A stretch of 64,000 bases of DNA from Corynebacterium aquilae DSM 44791 (GCF_001941445.1 NZ_CP009245.1:457992-521991), one strand, 5' to 3'; positions 8,168 through 18,101 are shown, counted from the first letter of the stretch. Notes: generated by a model not told the origin, from the sequence alone. A program made the numbers and translations.

Positions 8168-11100
8168 ATGCGTTACCAAGTCCGTGACCGTATTGTTGCG
8201 CCACGCAGTGGGCCGTTGGATGCGCCGGAGCTGCCCGTAGGCACTCTCGCACCGGATCCGGTGCCGCACGCGGAACGCCCCCAACCGATCCCCCTGGTTC
8301 GGCTGTTGATCCCCATTGTGATGGTGGCGGCAATTGCTGCCATGGTGGGACTGATGATGCTTGGTGGCGGCGCCCTGAACCCCATGATGCTGATCTTCCC
8401 GCTGATGATGGGGGTGAGCATGCTCGCCATGTTTGCCCCACAATCACCCGGGGACGCGAACGAGCAGCGCCGCGTGTACTTGCGCCAACTCGGCACGCTG
8501 CGGGCTGTTGCCGCCCGCAACGCCCACATGCAGCGGGAGCATTCCTTCCACCTCCACCCCGACCCGGACACGCTGTGGTCGCTGGTGGGCACCCCGCGCA
8601 TGTGGGCGCGCACCCTCGAGGACCCGGAAACCTTTTGCGTGCGCTTCGGGCTGGGCACCACCCAACTGTGCACCCCCATCAAAATCACCAACCCGCCCGC
8701 CCCAGAAGACGCAGATCCCGTGTGCGCGGTCACGCTACGCCACGTGGTGCGCGCAGCCGGCTACGTGCGCAACACCCCCGTCGACGGCAGCTTTCTCGAT
8801 GTCGAACATCTTCACTTAACCGGGCCGCATGCCCGCGATCTGGCACGCAGCCTCATCGCCCACCTGGTGTTCCATCACGGCCCCGACCTGGTCGGCATCA
8901 CCTGGACCGCCACTGCCAATGATCCCTGGCAGTGGCTGGGTTGGCTGCCACACACCATCACCCCGGAAGACGCCCACCTGCACATCCACCTCCACGACAC
9001 CAGCACCGGTCCCGCCTCCCAAGCAATGCACTCCGCCCCGCGCACCATCACCATCGACGAGGACGGCACAACCGCCCCAGTTGCCGGCGCCGTCGTCATG
9101 GAGGTCACCGACCGGCTCACCGTGGATGCTTTTGGGCACCAGGAAACCGTCGGCACTCCCGACTACCTCAGCCAGGCACAAGCCGAACTATTGGCCCGCC
9201 GGCTCAGCGGCTACCGCCGACTCAGCGGAAATGACGCCGCCGGCAGCCGGGACTTCCTCAGCCAGCTGGGCTTGGCGCCCATTCACACCCTCACCCACGA
9301 ACAACTATGGCGACACCGCCACCTGCCCGAACAACTCAACGTGCCCTTCGGCACCACCAACGATGGGCGCGCCCTGCATCTCGACCTGAAAGAATCCGCC
9401 CACGGGGGAGTAGGCCCCCACGGGCTGTGCATCGGGGCAACCGGATCCGGAAAATCCGAACTCCTACGCACCCTCGTCACCGCCCTCGCCCTCACCCACA
9501 GCCCCGAAGACGTCCAAATGGTGCTGGTGGACTTCAAAGGCGGGGCCACATTCCTCGGGCTGGACAAGCTCCCCCACACCAGCGCGGTCATCACCAACCT
9601 TTCCGCGGAACGCACGCTCGTGGAACGCATGCACGACGCCATCAGCGGGGAAATGAACCGGCGCCAAGAAGTACTCCGCGCCGCCGGCAACATCCCCAAC
9701 GTCACCGACTACAACAACCGCGCCCATCAGCACGGCCACCCCCGCCTGCCGGCCCTTCTCATCGTCGTCGACGAGTTTTCCGAACTGCTCGGCCAGCACG
9801 CCGAATTCGCCGAACTATTCGCCGCCGTCGGCCGCCTCGGGCGCAGCCTCGGAATCCACCTGCTGCTCGCCAGCCAAAGGCTCGACGAAGGCCGCCTCCG
9901 CGGCCTGGACTCCCACCTGTCCTACCGCATTGGGCTCAAAACCTTCAGCGCCTCCGAATCCCGCCAAGTCCTCGGCATCACCGACGCCTACCACCTACCC
10001 GCCACCCCCGGCGCCGGCTACCTCAAAACCGACGCCGACACCGTCCAACGCTTCCAAGCCGCCTACGTGTCCGGCCCCTGCCTCGTACCCGCCACCACCG
10101 ACCCCACCACCAACAAGCCCCTCGCCCGCATCCAACCCTTCACCGGGCTGCACAACCGGCCCGCACCCACCACCCACGACACCACCCTTGTCGCCACCGA
10201 CACCACCCTCGTCGACGCCGCCGTCGAACTCGCCCGCCAAGCCGGACAACACCGCAACCTCACCGCCCACCAAGTATGGCTCCCCCCACTGCCAGCAGCC
10301 ATCGACCTGCCGGCCGTATTCGCTGCCAACGACCAAAGCGCGGCCCTAGACACCACCAACCCCCACCAGCTGTGCACCACCCGCAGCCTCACCATCCCGA
10401 TCGGCATCATCGACCGGCCCTACGAACAACGCCAAGACCCCCTCACCTTCGACCTCACCGCCGACGGCGGCCACCTAGCGATCTGCGGTGGGCCCCAAAC
10501 CGGTAAAACCACCGCCCTGCGCACCCTGGTCACCGCGCTCGCCGTCACCCACCCAACCGACCTGGCCGCCATCTACCTCATCGACTTCTCCCACAGCCTC
10601 GCCGACCTGGCCGACCTTCCCCACGTCGCCGGCATCGCCCACAAAGACCAGCCCGAAAAAGTCCGCCGCATCATCGACGAAGTCAGCTCCTTCATCCACG
10701 AACCCCGCCCCGGCCACACCCTGCTATTCATCGACGGCTGGCACACCATCACCAGCGACTTCGACGACACCATCGAACAGATCGCCACCCTGTGCGCCGA
10801 CGGCCCCAAAGCCGGAATCCACGTCATCATCACCACCCAGCGCTGGACCATCGTCCGCCCCGCCATCCGCGACCTGATGACCAGCCGCATCGAACTCAAA
10901 CTCGCCGAACCCGCCGACTCCATCATCGACCGACACGCCCAAAAACGCGTCCCCAGCCAAGCGCCCGGCAGGGGGCTGACCCCCACCGGGGAACAAATGC
11001 TCATCGCCCGCACCACCACCCAAGACACCACCGGCGCCCTCAGCATCACCACCGCAGCCGCCCAAACCCCCGTGCCGAAACTAAAAACCCTCCCCACCAC

Positions 11101-11803
11101 CATCAACCGCGCCGACCTTCACCCCAGCCCCACCGGCGGGCTACCCATCGGCATCGGCGGACCCCGCCTTGCCACCCAACACTTCGACCCCCACAACCAC
11201 GGGCACCTCATCTGCATCGGCGCCCCCCGCAGCGGGCGCAGCACCCTCATCTCCACCCTGGCGCACAGCATCGCCGAACAACCCCGCGACAACGCCCGCC
11301 TGATCATCCTCGACCCACGCCGCACCCACCTCGACACCATCGACCCCACCATGATCGCCGCCTACAGCGGCACCACCACCAGCGCCACCGACACCATCAA
11401 CGCGCTCGTCGCCACCTGCACCGAACGACTACCCGGCCCCGACATCACCCCCGCAGAACTCAAAAGCCGCAGCTGGTGGCAAGGCCCGGAACTCTACCTC
11501 ATCATCGACGACGCAGACCTCCTACCCGAAGGCACCCTCAACCCACTGATCCACCTGCTGCCACACGCCCGCGACATCGGCCTCCACATCATCTACGCCC
11601 GCAAAACCGGCGGCATCTCCCGGGCACTATTCTCCGGATTCCTCAGCGAACTCAAAGACCAACAACCCGCCGCCCTGATCCTGTCCGGCGACAAAGAAGA
11701 AGGAAACATCTTCGGGGTGCGCCCCAGCACCCAACCCCCAGGGCGCGGCACCCTCACCGCCCGCGGCACCACCATCGGACTCATCCAGGTGGCACAACCA
11801 TGA
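8168..11803 (+). CDS. eccC: Type VII secretion ATPase EccC (fused EccCa-EccCb)
   Basis: EccC is the FtsK/SpoIIIE-type motor of the ESX channel. It binds substrates through its C-terminal ATPase domains and drives export. The 1211-residue chain carries two membrane helices (about 42-65 and 70-92) and three ATPase domains. Walker A motifs are G-A-T-G-S-G-K-S (about 422-429), G-G-P-Q-T-G-K-T (about 775-782) and G-A-P-R-S-G-R-S (about 1017-1024). The third has Arg in place of the key Lys. Walker B is V-V-D-E in domain 1 but F-I-D-G in domain 2 and I-I-D-D in domain 3, so only domain 1 looks fully competent, as is known for this family. An AAGGGGG site precedes the ATG, and the stop overlaps the next gene (ATGA). 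Confidence 0.95.
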   Translation: MRYQVRDRIVAPRSGPLDAPELPVGTLAPDPVPHAERPQPIPLVRLLIPIVMVAAIAAMVGLMMLGGGALNPMMLIFPLMMGVSMLAMFAPQSPGDANEQRRVYLRQLGTLRAVAARNAHMQREHSFHLHPDPDTLWSLVGTPRMWARTLEDPETFCVRFGLGTTQLCTPIKITNPPAPEDADPVCAVTLRHVVRAAGYVRNTPVDGSFLDVEHLHLTGPHARDLARSLIAHLVFHHGPDLVGITWTATANDPWQWLGWLPHTITPEDAHLHIHLHDTSTGPASQAMHSAPRTITIDEDGTTAPVAGAVVMEVTDRLTVDAFGHQETVGTPDYLSQAQAELLARRLSGYRRLSGNDAAGSRDFLSQLGLAPIHTLTHEQLWRHRHLPEQLNVPFGTTNDGRALHLDLKESAHGGVGPHGLCIGATGSGKSELLRTLVTALALTHSPEDVQMVLVDFKGGATFLGLDKLPHTSAVITNLSAERTLVERMHDAISGEMNRRQEVLRAAGNIPNVTDYNNRAHQHGHPRLPALLIVVDEFSELLGQHAEFAELFAAVGRLGRSLGIHLLLASQRLDEGRLRGLDSHLSYRIGLKTFSASESRQVLGITDAYHLPATPGAGYLKTDADTVQRFQAAYVSGPCLVPATTDPTTNKPLARIQPFTGLHNRPAPTTHDTTLVATDTTLVDAAVELARQAGQHRNLTAHQVWLPPLPAAIDLPAVFAANDQSAALDTTNPHQLCTTRSLTIPIGIIDRPYEQRQDPLTFDLTADGGHLAICGGPQTGKTTALRTLVTALAVTHPTDLAAIYLIDFSHSLADLADLPHVAGIAHKDQPEKVRRIIDEVSSFIHEPRPGHTLLFIDGWHTITSDFDDTIEQIATLCADGPKAGIHVIITTQRWTIVRPAIRDLMTSRIELKLAEPADSIIDRHAQKRVPSQAPGRGLTPTGEQMLIARTTTQDTTGALSITTAAAQTPVPKLKTLPTTINRADLHPSPTGGLPIGIGGPRLATQHFDPHNHGHLICIGAPRSGRSTLISTLAHSIAEQPRDNARLIILDPRRTHLDTIDPTMIAAYSGTTTSATDTINALVATCTERLPGPDITPAELKSRSWWQGPELYLIIDDADLLPEGTLNPLIHLLPHARDIGLHIIYARKTGGISRALFSGFLSELKDQQPAALILSGDKEEGNIFGVRPSTQPPGRGTLTARGTTIGLIQVAQP

Positions 11804-12936
11804 CCACCACCACCCAACCCACCACCATCACCGTCACCGACACCGCCACCATCATCAGCGGCAAACACACCCGCTACCGCTACGACCTGCCCCAACACGC
11901 CCACCAACACCACCAAGCAGCCGACGCCATCATCGCAGAACTACGCGCCCAAAACCCCACAACCTGGCCCGACCTCTGCGTCACCATCGACGCCGACCCC
12001 ACCACCACAGCGACCCTAAGCACCGCCCTCACCACCCACGGAATCACCGTCACCACCACCCACACCCCCACACCCCCAACCAGTGGAGGCCGCCACCGCC
12101 TCAAAACACCAGATGCCCCCACCACCCCAGACGCCGACCCCCAAGACACCCCACCAGCCGCCCGCGACCGCATCGCCACCTGGCGCACCACCCGCACCAA
12201 ACGCGCCCCCTCCCGCCACCGCTGGCGCCCCCGCCCCACCAGCCGCAACGCCAGCCGCAATACCAAACGCAACACCAGCACCCCACCGCGCCCCACCCGC
12301 ACCCCAACCGCCGACACCATCCGGCAAGCCGCCGCCCGAACCTGGCCCATCATCGGCACCGCCACCATCATCACCATCGTCGTCGGATTCACCTGGATCT
12401 ACGGCACCCGCCTGCACACCACCCCCACCCAAAACACCACCCAAAAACCCACCACCAGCACCCTCAAAACCACCACCCCACACCCCGCCACCCAACAACC
12501 CCACCCCCAGAACAACACCCACATCGAAGGACCACACTTCGCCATCACCGCACCCGCCGGATTCGCCCTCACCGCCACCAGCCCCCAAAGCTTCACCATC
12601 ACCAACCCCGACGCCGGACTGCGACTACTCATCGACTACGAAAACCTCGATGGGGCACAACCCGAAGAAGTACACGCACGCCTCGACCAAGCAATCACCG
12701 CCGACCCCACCCTGCGCTGGGCACCACAACCACCCACCTTCGCGCCAGCAAACCTGCCAGAAAACGACGTCCTCACCTACATCGAAAACCCCGCCGACGG
12801 CACCGAAGTGTACTGGGCAACCTGGACCACCCCGACCCACCACATCAGCCTCGGCTGCCACGTAAAAAACCCAGCAGTCACCGCCGACACCACCCGCTGC
12901 GCCCAAGCCATGACCTCATTCACCCACAAAGAATAA
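11800..12936 (+). CDS. Type VII secretion-associated membrane protein (Rv3446c-like)
   Basis: A 378-residue protein whose place after eccC and layout match the T7SS-associated family typified by Rv3446c of ESX-4 loci; the match is by architecture and context rather than alignment. Residues 1 to about 90 form a small cytoplasmic domain, then a long Pro/Thr/Arg-rich linker, one membrane helix at about 182-202, a Thr/Pro/His-rich stretch, and a folded C-terminal domain (about 245-378) with two cysteines. The ATG overlaps the eccC stop (ATGA), so translation is coupled. Codon use is extremely C-rich (ACC, CCC, CAC), as in eccC. The role is unknown; it may help assemble or gate the ESX-4 channel. 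Confidence 0.8.
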   Translation: MTTTTQPTTITVTDTATIISGKHTRYRYDLPQHAHQHHQAADAIIAELRAQNPTTWPDLCVTIDADPTTTATLSTALTTHGITVTTTHTPTPPTSGGRHRLKTPDAPTTPDADPQDTPPAARDRIATWRTTRTKRAPSRHRWRPRPTSRNASRNTKRNTSTPPRPTRTPTADTIRQAAARTWPIIGTATIITIVVGFTWIYGTRLHTTPTQNTTQKPTTSTLKTTTPHPATQQPHPQNNTHIEGPHFAITAPAGFALTATSPQSFTITNPDAGLRLLIDYENLDGAQPEEVHARLDQAITADPTLRWAPQPPTFAPANLPENDVLTYIENPADGTEVYWATWTTPTHHISLGCHVKNPAVTADTTRCAQAMTSFTHKE

Positions 12937-13138
12937 GCACCAAAACCCCCACCGCGGGGGTAACAAACTACCCCCGCTGGAACCACGATTGGCCCATCCG
13001 TCTCTAACACCAATGAGGACCTTCTCAACCACTCGGCACACACAAACCGCCGAAACACAGAAAGTCCCACCACCTGCGCACCACCCCTGGTGCGAAGGAA
13101 TCCACAAACCACACTCCACACCGAAGGGGGACGCACAG

Positions 13139-13453
13139 ATGTCCGGAACTTTTAAGACCGAAGCCGATGTCATGGTGGCCACCGCTGGCCGCGTCGACGA
13201 CACCAACAGCGAAGTCCAAGGCGAACTGACCCGCCTGCGCGGCGTCGTCGACGGAGTCCGCGGAAACTGGCAAGGCTCCGCCCAAGTCAGCTTCGACAAC
13301 CTCATGGCGCGATGGAACACCAGCGCACGCGACCTGCAGGACGCCCTGCACGCAATCTCTGACAACATCCGCCACAACGCCCGCAGCTTCGAAAACATCG
13401 AAGCCTCCAACGCGACCGCCTTCAACAACGTCGGCGGCGGCCTGAACCTCTAA
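13139..13453 (+). CDS. esxB: WXG100 protein, EsxB-like
   Basis: A 104-residue WXG100 protein, predicted to form a helical hairpin and to pair with the next gene's product as an ESX substrate dimer. The W-Q-G turn lies at residues 44-46, in the middle as expected. The ATG 13139 has a GAAGGGGGA ribosome site eight bases upstream. It contains no tyrosine, so it lacks the C-terminal Y-x-x-x-D/E export signal seen in many ESX substrates; the tail ends in G-G-G-L-N-L. It is encoded about 200 bases after the T7SS-associated gene and 44 bases before the partner. The choice of esxB rather than esxA is by gene order only. Confidence 0.88.
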   Translation: MSGTFKTEADVMVATAGRVDDTNSEVQGELTRLRGVVDGVRGNWQGSAQVSFDNLMARWNTSARDLQDALHAISDNIRHNARSFENIEASNATAFNNVGGGLNL

Positions 13454-13497
13454 CCCGCAACAACCACCGCCTGGATCACACAGAAAAGGACCCCAAC

Positions 13498-13788
13498 ATG
13501 ACCAACGCCATCAAGTACCAGTTCGGCGCCATCTCGGCTGCGGCAGGCGACATCCAATCCACCTCCGGCCGTATCAACGCCCTCCTGGACAACCTCAAAG
13601 CCCACATCAAGCCCATGGTCTCCACCTGGGAAGGTGAATCCGCCGTCGCATACCAGGCAGCCCAGCAAAAATGGGACACCGCCGCGGCCGAACTCAACGC
13701 CATCCTCGCCAGCATCGCCGGCACCGTCCAGGAAGGCAACGACCGCATGAGCGACGTCAACCGACAGGCCGCCGCCAGCTGGTCATAA
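13498..13788 (+). CDS. esxA: WXG100 protein, EsxA-like
   Basis: A 96-residue WXG100 protein, with W-E-G at residues 44-46 between two amphipathic helices. It is the second partner of the Esx pair and is encoded 44 bases downstream of the first, with an AAAGGA ribosome site. Like its partner it shows no Y-x-x-x-D/E motif after the second helix; the tail ends A-A-A-S-W-S. The pair is the usual end of an ESX-4 locus. Their export partner or effector role is not known from the sequence. Confidence 0.9.
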   Translation: MTNAIKYQFGAISAAAGDIQSTSGRINALLDNLKAHIKPMVSTWEGESAVAYQAAQQKWDTAAAELNAILASIAGTVQEGNDRMSDVNRQAAASWS

Positions 13789-14515
13789 AAACCAGCCACT
13801 ACAGACTTGGCGCTCCGTACCACCGCACCACCGGCACGCACCCCACACCAGGGCGTGCGCCCGCCCGAAGACACCCCACAAGATAAAGCACCCCGCGAGC
13901 ATTGAACCATCAATGATGGCGCACGCTGCGCAAGAAGCTGGAACGAACGCACCTTCCATCATCCACGATGGGCGCACAACGAAAAGAAAGGAATCCCCAA
14001 CACGCGACCCATCATCTCCGCGGTCGTATCCAGCAACCCACAAACACACACCCTTGCGACAGCAAGCAGCCCATCGGCAGCCCCACCACAGGGGCAGCCG
14101 CTCGCAACCCGAGCTTCGCGCAGGCACACCCCAGGCAGGGCAGTGCGCAACCGAAAAGGTGCACCCACGGAACGTCATTGCAGAAAATGCGCCGACACAG
14201 TATTTACAGTGTCGGCGCATTTTCCCTTCCCACACCCCTCCCACACCCCGCCCCCTGGCCCACGACCACAGGTCCAACCAAATGCCACACACCCTGCCGG
14301 TGGGGGAGAAGGCGATACCTCCCGTGACTTGTGAAAGCCCCCATCTGGCGTGTAACCTTAGCGGGCTGTGTAATGACGGCAGTCTTCAAGCTGCGCGCTT
14401 TCGCGCCGGGCTTGTTTTTGATTGCAGGGTTGTGCGGGTCTCCACCGGCCGCCGTATGACTTGCTTGTTGCACTTTCCTGGCTGGCAGTCCTAGACAGAC
14501 TTATAAGGAGTCAAT
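13789..14515. other. Intergenic region: esx terminator and rplM leader
   Basis: No credible protein gene is seen; open frames give His/Pro/Arg-rich nonsense-like translations. The region contains the terminator at 14184-14223. Downstream of it is a candidate promoter, TTGTGA (14329-14334) with an 18-base spacer to TAACCT (14353-14358). That would give rplM a leader of roughly 150 bases, long enough for the autoregulatory structure often seen before ribosomal protein operons, though I could not identify one. Confidence 0.45.
14184..14223. terminator. Strong bidirectional hairpin terminator after esxA
   Basis: A perfect 15-bp stem (AAAATGCGCCGACAC and its complement) encloses a 10-base loop. 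A- and T-runs form the base of the stem, so it can work in both directions. It separates the ESX operon from the ribosomal protein operon. Confidence 0.88.
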
Positions 14516-14959
14516 TTGTCTACTTACCACCCGAAGAGCGGTGACATCACTCGTAAGTGGTACGTCATCGACGCCACCGACGTGGTGCTGGGTCGCCTCG
14601 CCGTGCAGGCCGCAAACCTGCTCCGCGGCAAGGGCAAGCCCCAGTTCGCACCGAACGTTGACTGCGGTGACTACGTCATCATCATCAACGCCGACAAGGT
14701 TGCAATTTCCTCCAACAAGCGTGACCGTGAGTTCCGCTACCGCCACTCGGGCTACCCGGGTGGTCTGAAGACCATGACCCTGGGTCGCTCCATGGAGCTG
14801 CACCCCGAGCGTGTTGTCTTCGAAGCTATCGAGGGCATGATGCCGCACAACAAGCTGACCCGCGCTTCCGTGAAGAAGCTGCGCGTGTTCGCCGGCTCCG
14901 AGCACCCGTACGCTGCCCAGAAGCCCGAGACCTACGAGATCAAGCAGGTGGCCCAGTGA
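14516..14959 (+). CDS. rplM: 50S ribosomal protein L13
   Basis: A 147-residue L13, a large-subunit assembly protein. Family landmarks are present: [14 protein letters not shown] near the start, L-G-R-L-A with Lys-rich stretches, [16 protein letters not shown], and G-M-M-P-H-N-K. The start is TTG 14516 with AAGGAG (14505-14510) five bases before it. The stop overlaps the rpsI start (GTGA), the usual coupled L13-S9 arrangement. Codon use is that of a highly expressed gene. Confidence 0.98.
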   Translation: MSTYHPKSGDITRKWYVIDATDVVLGRLAVQAANLLRGKGKPQFAPNVDCGDYVIIINADKVAISSNKRDREFRYRHSGYPGGLKTMTLGRSMELHPERVVFEAIEGMMPHNKLTRASVKKLRVFAGSEHPYAAQKPETYEIKQVAQ

Positions 14960-15492
14960 CCGATCAGAACATGACCGACAACAACGTTGCCGAAGCTGCA
15001 GACATCGCTGCCGCTACCGCCGCTGCTGAAGAGTTCACCAACACCATTGGTGACGCCGTAGCTGTTGAGGCTGAGACCGAAGCTGTTGCTCCGGTTGCTC
15101 CGCTGGAAGGCCCGATCCAGACCGTTGGTCGCCGTAAGCGCGCCATCGTTCGCGTCCGCATGGTTGAGGGCTCCGGCCAGTTCACCTGCAACGGCCGCAC
15201 CCTGGAAGAGTACTTCCCGAACAAGCTGCACCAGCAGCTGATCAAGGCTCCGCTAGTCCTCATCGACCGCGAGAACCAGTTCGACATCCACGCTAACCTC
15301 ACCGGTGGTGGCCCCACCGGCCAGGCAGGCGCTTTCCGCCTCGCGATCGCCCGTGCACTGAACCTGTACAACCCGGCTGATCGTGCCGCCCTGAAGAAGG
15401 CTGGCTTCCTCACCCGTGACGCTCGTGCCGTGGAGCGCAAGAAGGCCGGTCTGCACAAGGCCCGTCGCGCACCGCAGTACTCCAAGCGTTAA
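14956..15492 (+). CDS. rpsI: 30S ribosomal protein S9
   Basis: A 178-residue S9. The conserved part starts near residue 55 ([13 protein letters not shown]) and ends in the basic tail R-R-A-P-Q-Y-S-K-R that reaches the P-site tRNA. The first 50 or so residues are an Ala/Glu-rich acidic extension not found in most bacterial S9 proteins but common in corynebacterial relatives. Its GTG start overlaps the rplM stop by four bases. A terminator follows at 15556. Confidence 0.97.
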   Translation: MTDQNMTDNNVAEAADIAAATAAAEEFTNTIGDAVAVEAETEAVAPVAPLEGPIQTVGRRKRAIVRVRMVEGSGQFTCNGRTLEEYFPNKLHQQLIKAPLVLIDRENQFDIHANLTGGGPTGQAGAFRLAIARALNLYNPADRAALKKAGFLTRDARAVERKKAGLHKARRAPQYSKR

Positions 15493-15997
15493 GCTCGGTT
15501 TACTTACCGCGCACCACGCCTGGTGTCCCGCTGTGCGGGCTGAAGGCGAAGTGCAACCACCCCATCTGCTTTTGCAGATGGGGTGGTCGTGTTTTCGGGC
15601 CCGTAGGCCTTGTGGAACCCGGTCACCAGAAACTGAGAAAAGTGTGAGGAAGTTCCCCCTGTAGGGCCGGGGGCTGGCGGGTGTGCACTGTCCCCGCAGC
15701 TAGATGCCCGCATGCGGGTGGTGGCGGTGCTGGATGGGGGAGTGCAGCCGAGGGCTTCGGGTGCCCGTTCAAGGTGACGTTGTGGCCCGAGCCGACTACC
15801 ATGCCAAGAGGTTCTTCTCGCCCCGGGGTGTTGTGTCTGTTCTCAACGGCACGCACACCAAAACCGCGGGCGTTTTTCTCTTTGTCCTGTGTAGCTTGGC
15901 GCTTGACGCTCATTCACGGGGCCCAATTCCGGGCGCGCACCATGCCGCGTCGCCTGGGCAATGTTGTTGACATTGTTGTACTTTTTCGCAAACCACA
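15493..15997. other. Intergenic region after rpsI
   Basis: About 505 bases holding the rpsI terminator (15556-15587) and, near the downstream end, a TTGACA hexamer at 15967-15972 that could be a -35 element for the acyltransferase gene, though no good -10 sits at the proper distance. I see no credible gene. Confidence 0.5.
15556..15587 (+). terminator. Intrinsic terminator of rplM-rpsI
   Basis: A perfect 14-bp stem (ACCACCCCATCTGC and complement) with a TTTT loop, followed by CGTGTTTT. It lies 63 bases after the rpsI stop. Confidence 0.88.
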
Positions 15998-17926
15998 GTG
16001 AAGGTGTTCACGAGAGTGCCAAGTCTCGCTTCGAAAGCGTTCGGTGTTGATCGCCCCCTATCAGCAGTTGATGTTGATACCGCCCGCGCCAGCCGGATCC
16101 GGCGTGTCAGCGCACTCGATGGCCTTCGCGGTATCGCGGTGCTGGCCGTCGTTCTGTACCACTTCTACGGCGACTACCTGCCCGGCGGATACCTCGGCGT
16201 GGATATGTTCTTCGTCCTATCCGGTTTTCTCATCACCTCCCTGTTGATTCGGGAGCGGGCCGCCACCGGAAAAATCGATTTGAAGAAATTCTGGGTGCGA
16301 CGCGCCCGGCGCATCCTCCCGGCCGCGGTCAGCGTGCTGGTGATCATGACGGTGATTACCGGAATCATCGGTGGGGATCCCGCGGTGGGGCTACCCACCC
16401 AGTTTTTGGGCACCTTGTTCTTCGTCAACAACTGGACCCAGATCGCGGGATCACAGTCCTACTTCGCCGATAGTGGGGTGCAGGTTTTCGCCCACTACTG
16501 GTCTCTGGCGGTGGAGGAACAGTTCTATGTGTTCTTCCCGTTGATTTTTGTGGCGTTGACGCGGAAAAAGATCGGCTGGACTTTACCGACCGCCACCATC
16601 GTTGGTGCTTCCGCGTCGGCGTTGTTGATGGCGTTTTTGTACAACCCAGCGGTCGACCCGACGCGCGTGTACTACGGCACCGACACTCACAGTTTCGGCC
16701 TGCTCATTGGTGCGGCCACCGCGATGCTGTTGACCACAACTAAGCCCGGTGCCACGGATTCTTGGCCGACGCGCATTAATCCTTTCAACGATAAGATGCT
16801 GCGCACCGTGGGTGGTTTGGCTACTTTTGTTGGCTTGTTGGCGTTGATGGTGACGTTGCCGGATACCGCGCCTGCCACCTACCGGGGTGGGCTGTTGGCC
16901 GCATCGCTGTGCACCGCCGTGCTGATTTCTTCCGTGGTCGCCGGCCCCAGCATTTTGTCTTCCCTGGTCAACTTCACCCCGCTGCGGTGGTTGGGGGAGC
17001 GGTCTTTCTCCCTGTACCTGTGGCACTGGCCGGTGGTGGTGCTGTTGCGCCACCTGCTGCCTACCTTCCGCCCCTTAGAAGTTGGCACCATTGCGTTGGT
17101 GATCAGCATCCCGCTGGCCGCCTGGTCCTACGTGGCCATCGAGGAGCCGATCCGCCGTGGCGGTTATAAGGTGACCGCTAAAAGGTTTTTGGATCATGTC
17201 ACCGCCGACGGCCCGGCGGCGGCGCGGGCGTTTGCGCGCCTGTGTGTCTCGGGCGCCTTGATCATCGCCACCATCGTGGTGTTGGCGACCGCGCCCACCC
17301 AGTCGGCGCTGGAGCGAGACCTGGCGGAGTTTAAGAAACTGGCCGAGCAGAAAATGCCCCCGCCGGCCCCCGCCCCGACGTCCACCGCCCCGGCCGGCCC
17401 CAGTCGCACGATGCCCACCGGTGAAAACATCATTGCCATTGGTGATTCGGTGATGCTGGCCAGCTCCCCGGCGCTGATGGAAAAATTCCCCGGCATCTAC
17501 GTCGATGGTGAGGTCAGCCGCGCGCTGGTCAGTATCCCCCCGGTGTTGCAAAGCTACTCGGATCAGGGCCTGCTGCGGGATGTGGTGTTCTTGGGCTTTG
17601 GTACCAACTCCAACATTCAGGGCGAAACCATCGACACCGTCATGGACATCATCGGCCCCGACCGCACGGTGATCATCACCAACCCTTATGGCGACCGGTG
17701 GTGGATTCCGGAATCTCGCGCCGCTATCGCCTCCGCGCTAGAGCGCTACCCCAACCTGTATGTCGCCGACTGGTGCCACAGTGCGATGAGTGATCATTTG
17801 CTGTTGCGCCCGGACATGATTCACCCCACCGTGGAAGGCGCAACCGTTTACGCTGAGGATTTCGCCACGGCCTTGCAGCAGTGGGTGGACGATGATCGCC
17901 AGACCCCGCCGGAGTGTGGCCTCTAA
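15998..17926 (+). CDS. Membrane acyltransferase (acyltransferase-3 family) with C-terminal SGNH domain
   Basis: A 642-residue OafA/YrhL-like enzyme, predicted to move acyl groups across the membrane and attach them to envelope sugars. The acyltransferase-3 part (about residues 35-390) has roughly ten to eleven helices and the family signature A-L-D-G-L-R-G-I-A followed by L-Y-H-F and F-F-V-L-S-G-F-L. After a Pro-rich linker comes a periplasm-facing SGNH domain (about 470-642) with all blocks: G-D-S-V near residue 485, a Gly block, G-T-N-S near 530, and D-M-I-H-P near 605. The start is GTG 15998, with no good ribosome site, so the first residues are uncertain. The target polysaccharide is unknown. 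It sits between rpsI and glmM, which are otherwise near neighbours in related genomes. Confidence 0.85.
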   Translation: MKVFTRVPSLASKAFGVDRPLSAVDVDTARASRIRRVSALDGLRGIAVLAVVLYHFYGDYLPGGYLGVDMFFVLSGFLITSLLIRERAATGKIDLKKFWVRRARRILPAAVSVLVIMTVITGIIGGDPAVGLPTQFLGTLFFVNNWTQIAGSQSYFADSGVQVFAHYWSLAVEEQFYVFFPLIFVALTRKKIGWTLPTATIVGASASALLMAFLYNPAVDPTRVYYGTDTHSFGLLIGAATAMLLTTTKPGATDSWPTRINPFNDKMLRTVGGLATFVGLLALMVTLPDTAPATYRGGLLAASLCTAVLISSVVAGPSILSSLVNFTPLRWLGERSFSLYLWHWPVVVLLRHLLPTFRPLEVGTIALVISIPLAAWSYVAIEEPIRRGGYKVTAKRFLDHVTADGPAAARAFARLCVSGALIIATIVVLATAPTQSALERDLAEFKKLAEQKMPPPAPAPTSTAPAGPSRTMPTGENIIAIGDSVMLASSPALMEKFPGIYVDGEVSRALVSIPPVLQSYSDQGLLRDVVFLGFGTNSNIQGETIDTVMDIIGPDRTVIITNPYGDRWWIPESRAAIASALERYPNLYVADWCHSAMSDHLLLRPDMIHPTVEGATVYAEDFATALQQWVDDDRQTPPECGL

Positions 17927-17967
17927 GGCCTTGGCACTTCGCCTGTAGTGCTTTGTGTTCTTTGTCT

Positions 17968-17996
17968 TCACCCCCGTCGTGTCACGGCGGGGGTGA
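17968..17996 (+). terminator. Probable terminator after acyltransferase gene
   Basis: A 9-bp GC-rich stem (TCACCCCCG/CGGGGGTGA) lies 41 bases after the stop codon, followed by GGCCTTTG. The T-run is short. Confidence 0.6.
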
Positions 17997-18101
17997 GGCC
18001 TTTGTGGTCGCTGGTGGGATGCTGCTGGGGTGGGGGTTGTTGTGCGGCTACTCGCCGTGCGCTGAACCTAAAAAGAGTCTTAGAAACGGGAACAGGGCAT
18101 A

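Noticed and set aside
12989-13138. Longer N-terminus for the first WXG100 protein
   Set aside because: The extra 50 residues are His/Pro-rich; ATG 13139 with its ribosome site gives the normal length of about 100 residues with W-x-G in the middle.
13913-14494. 193-residue frame between esxA and rplM
   Set aside because: The translation is His/Pro/Arg/Thr-rich, spans a strong terminator and has no ribosome site.
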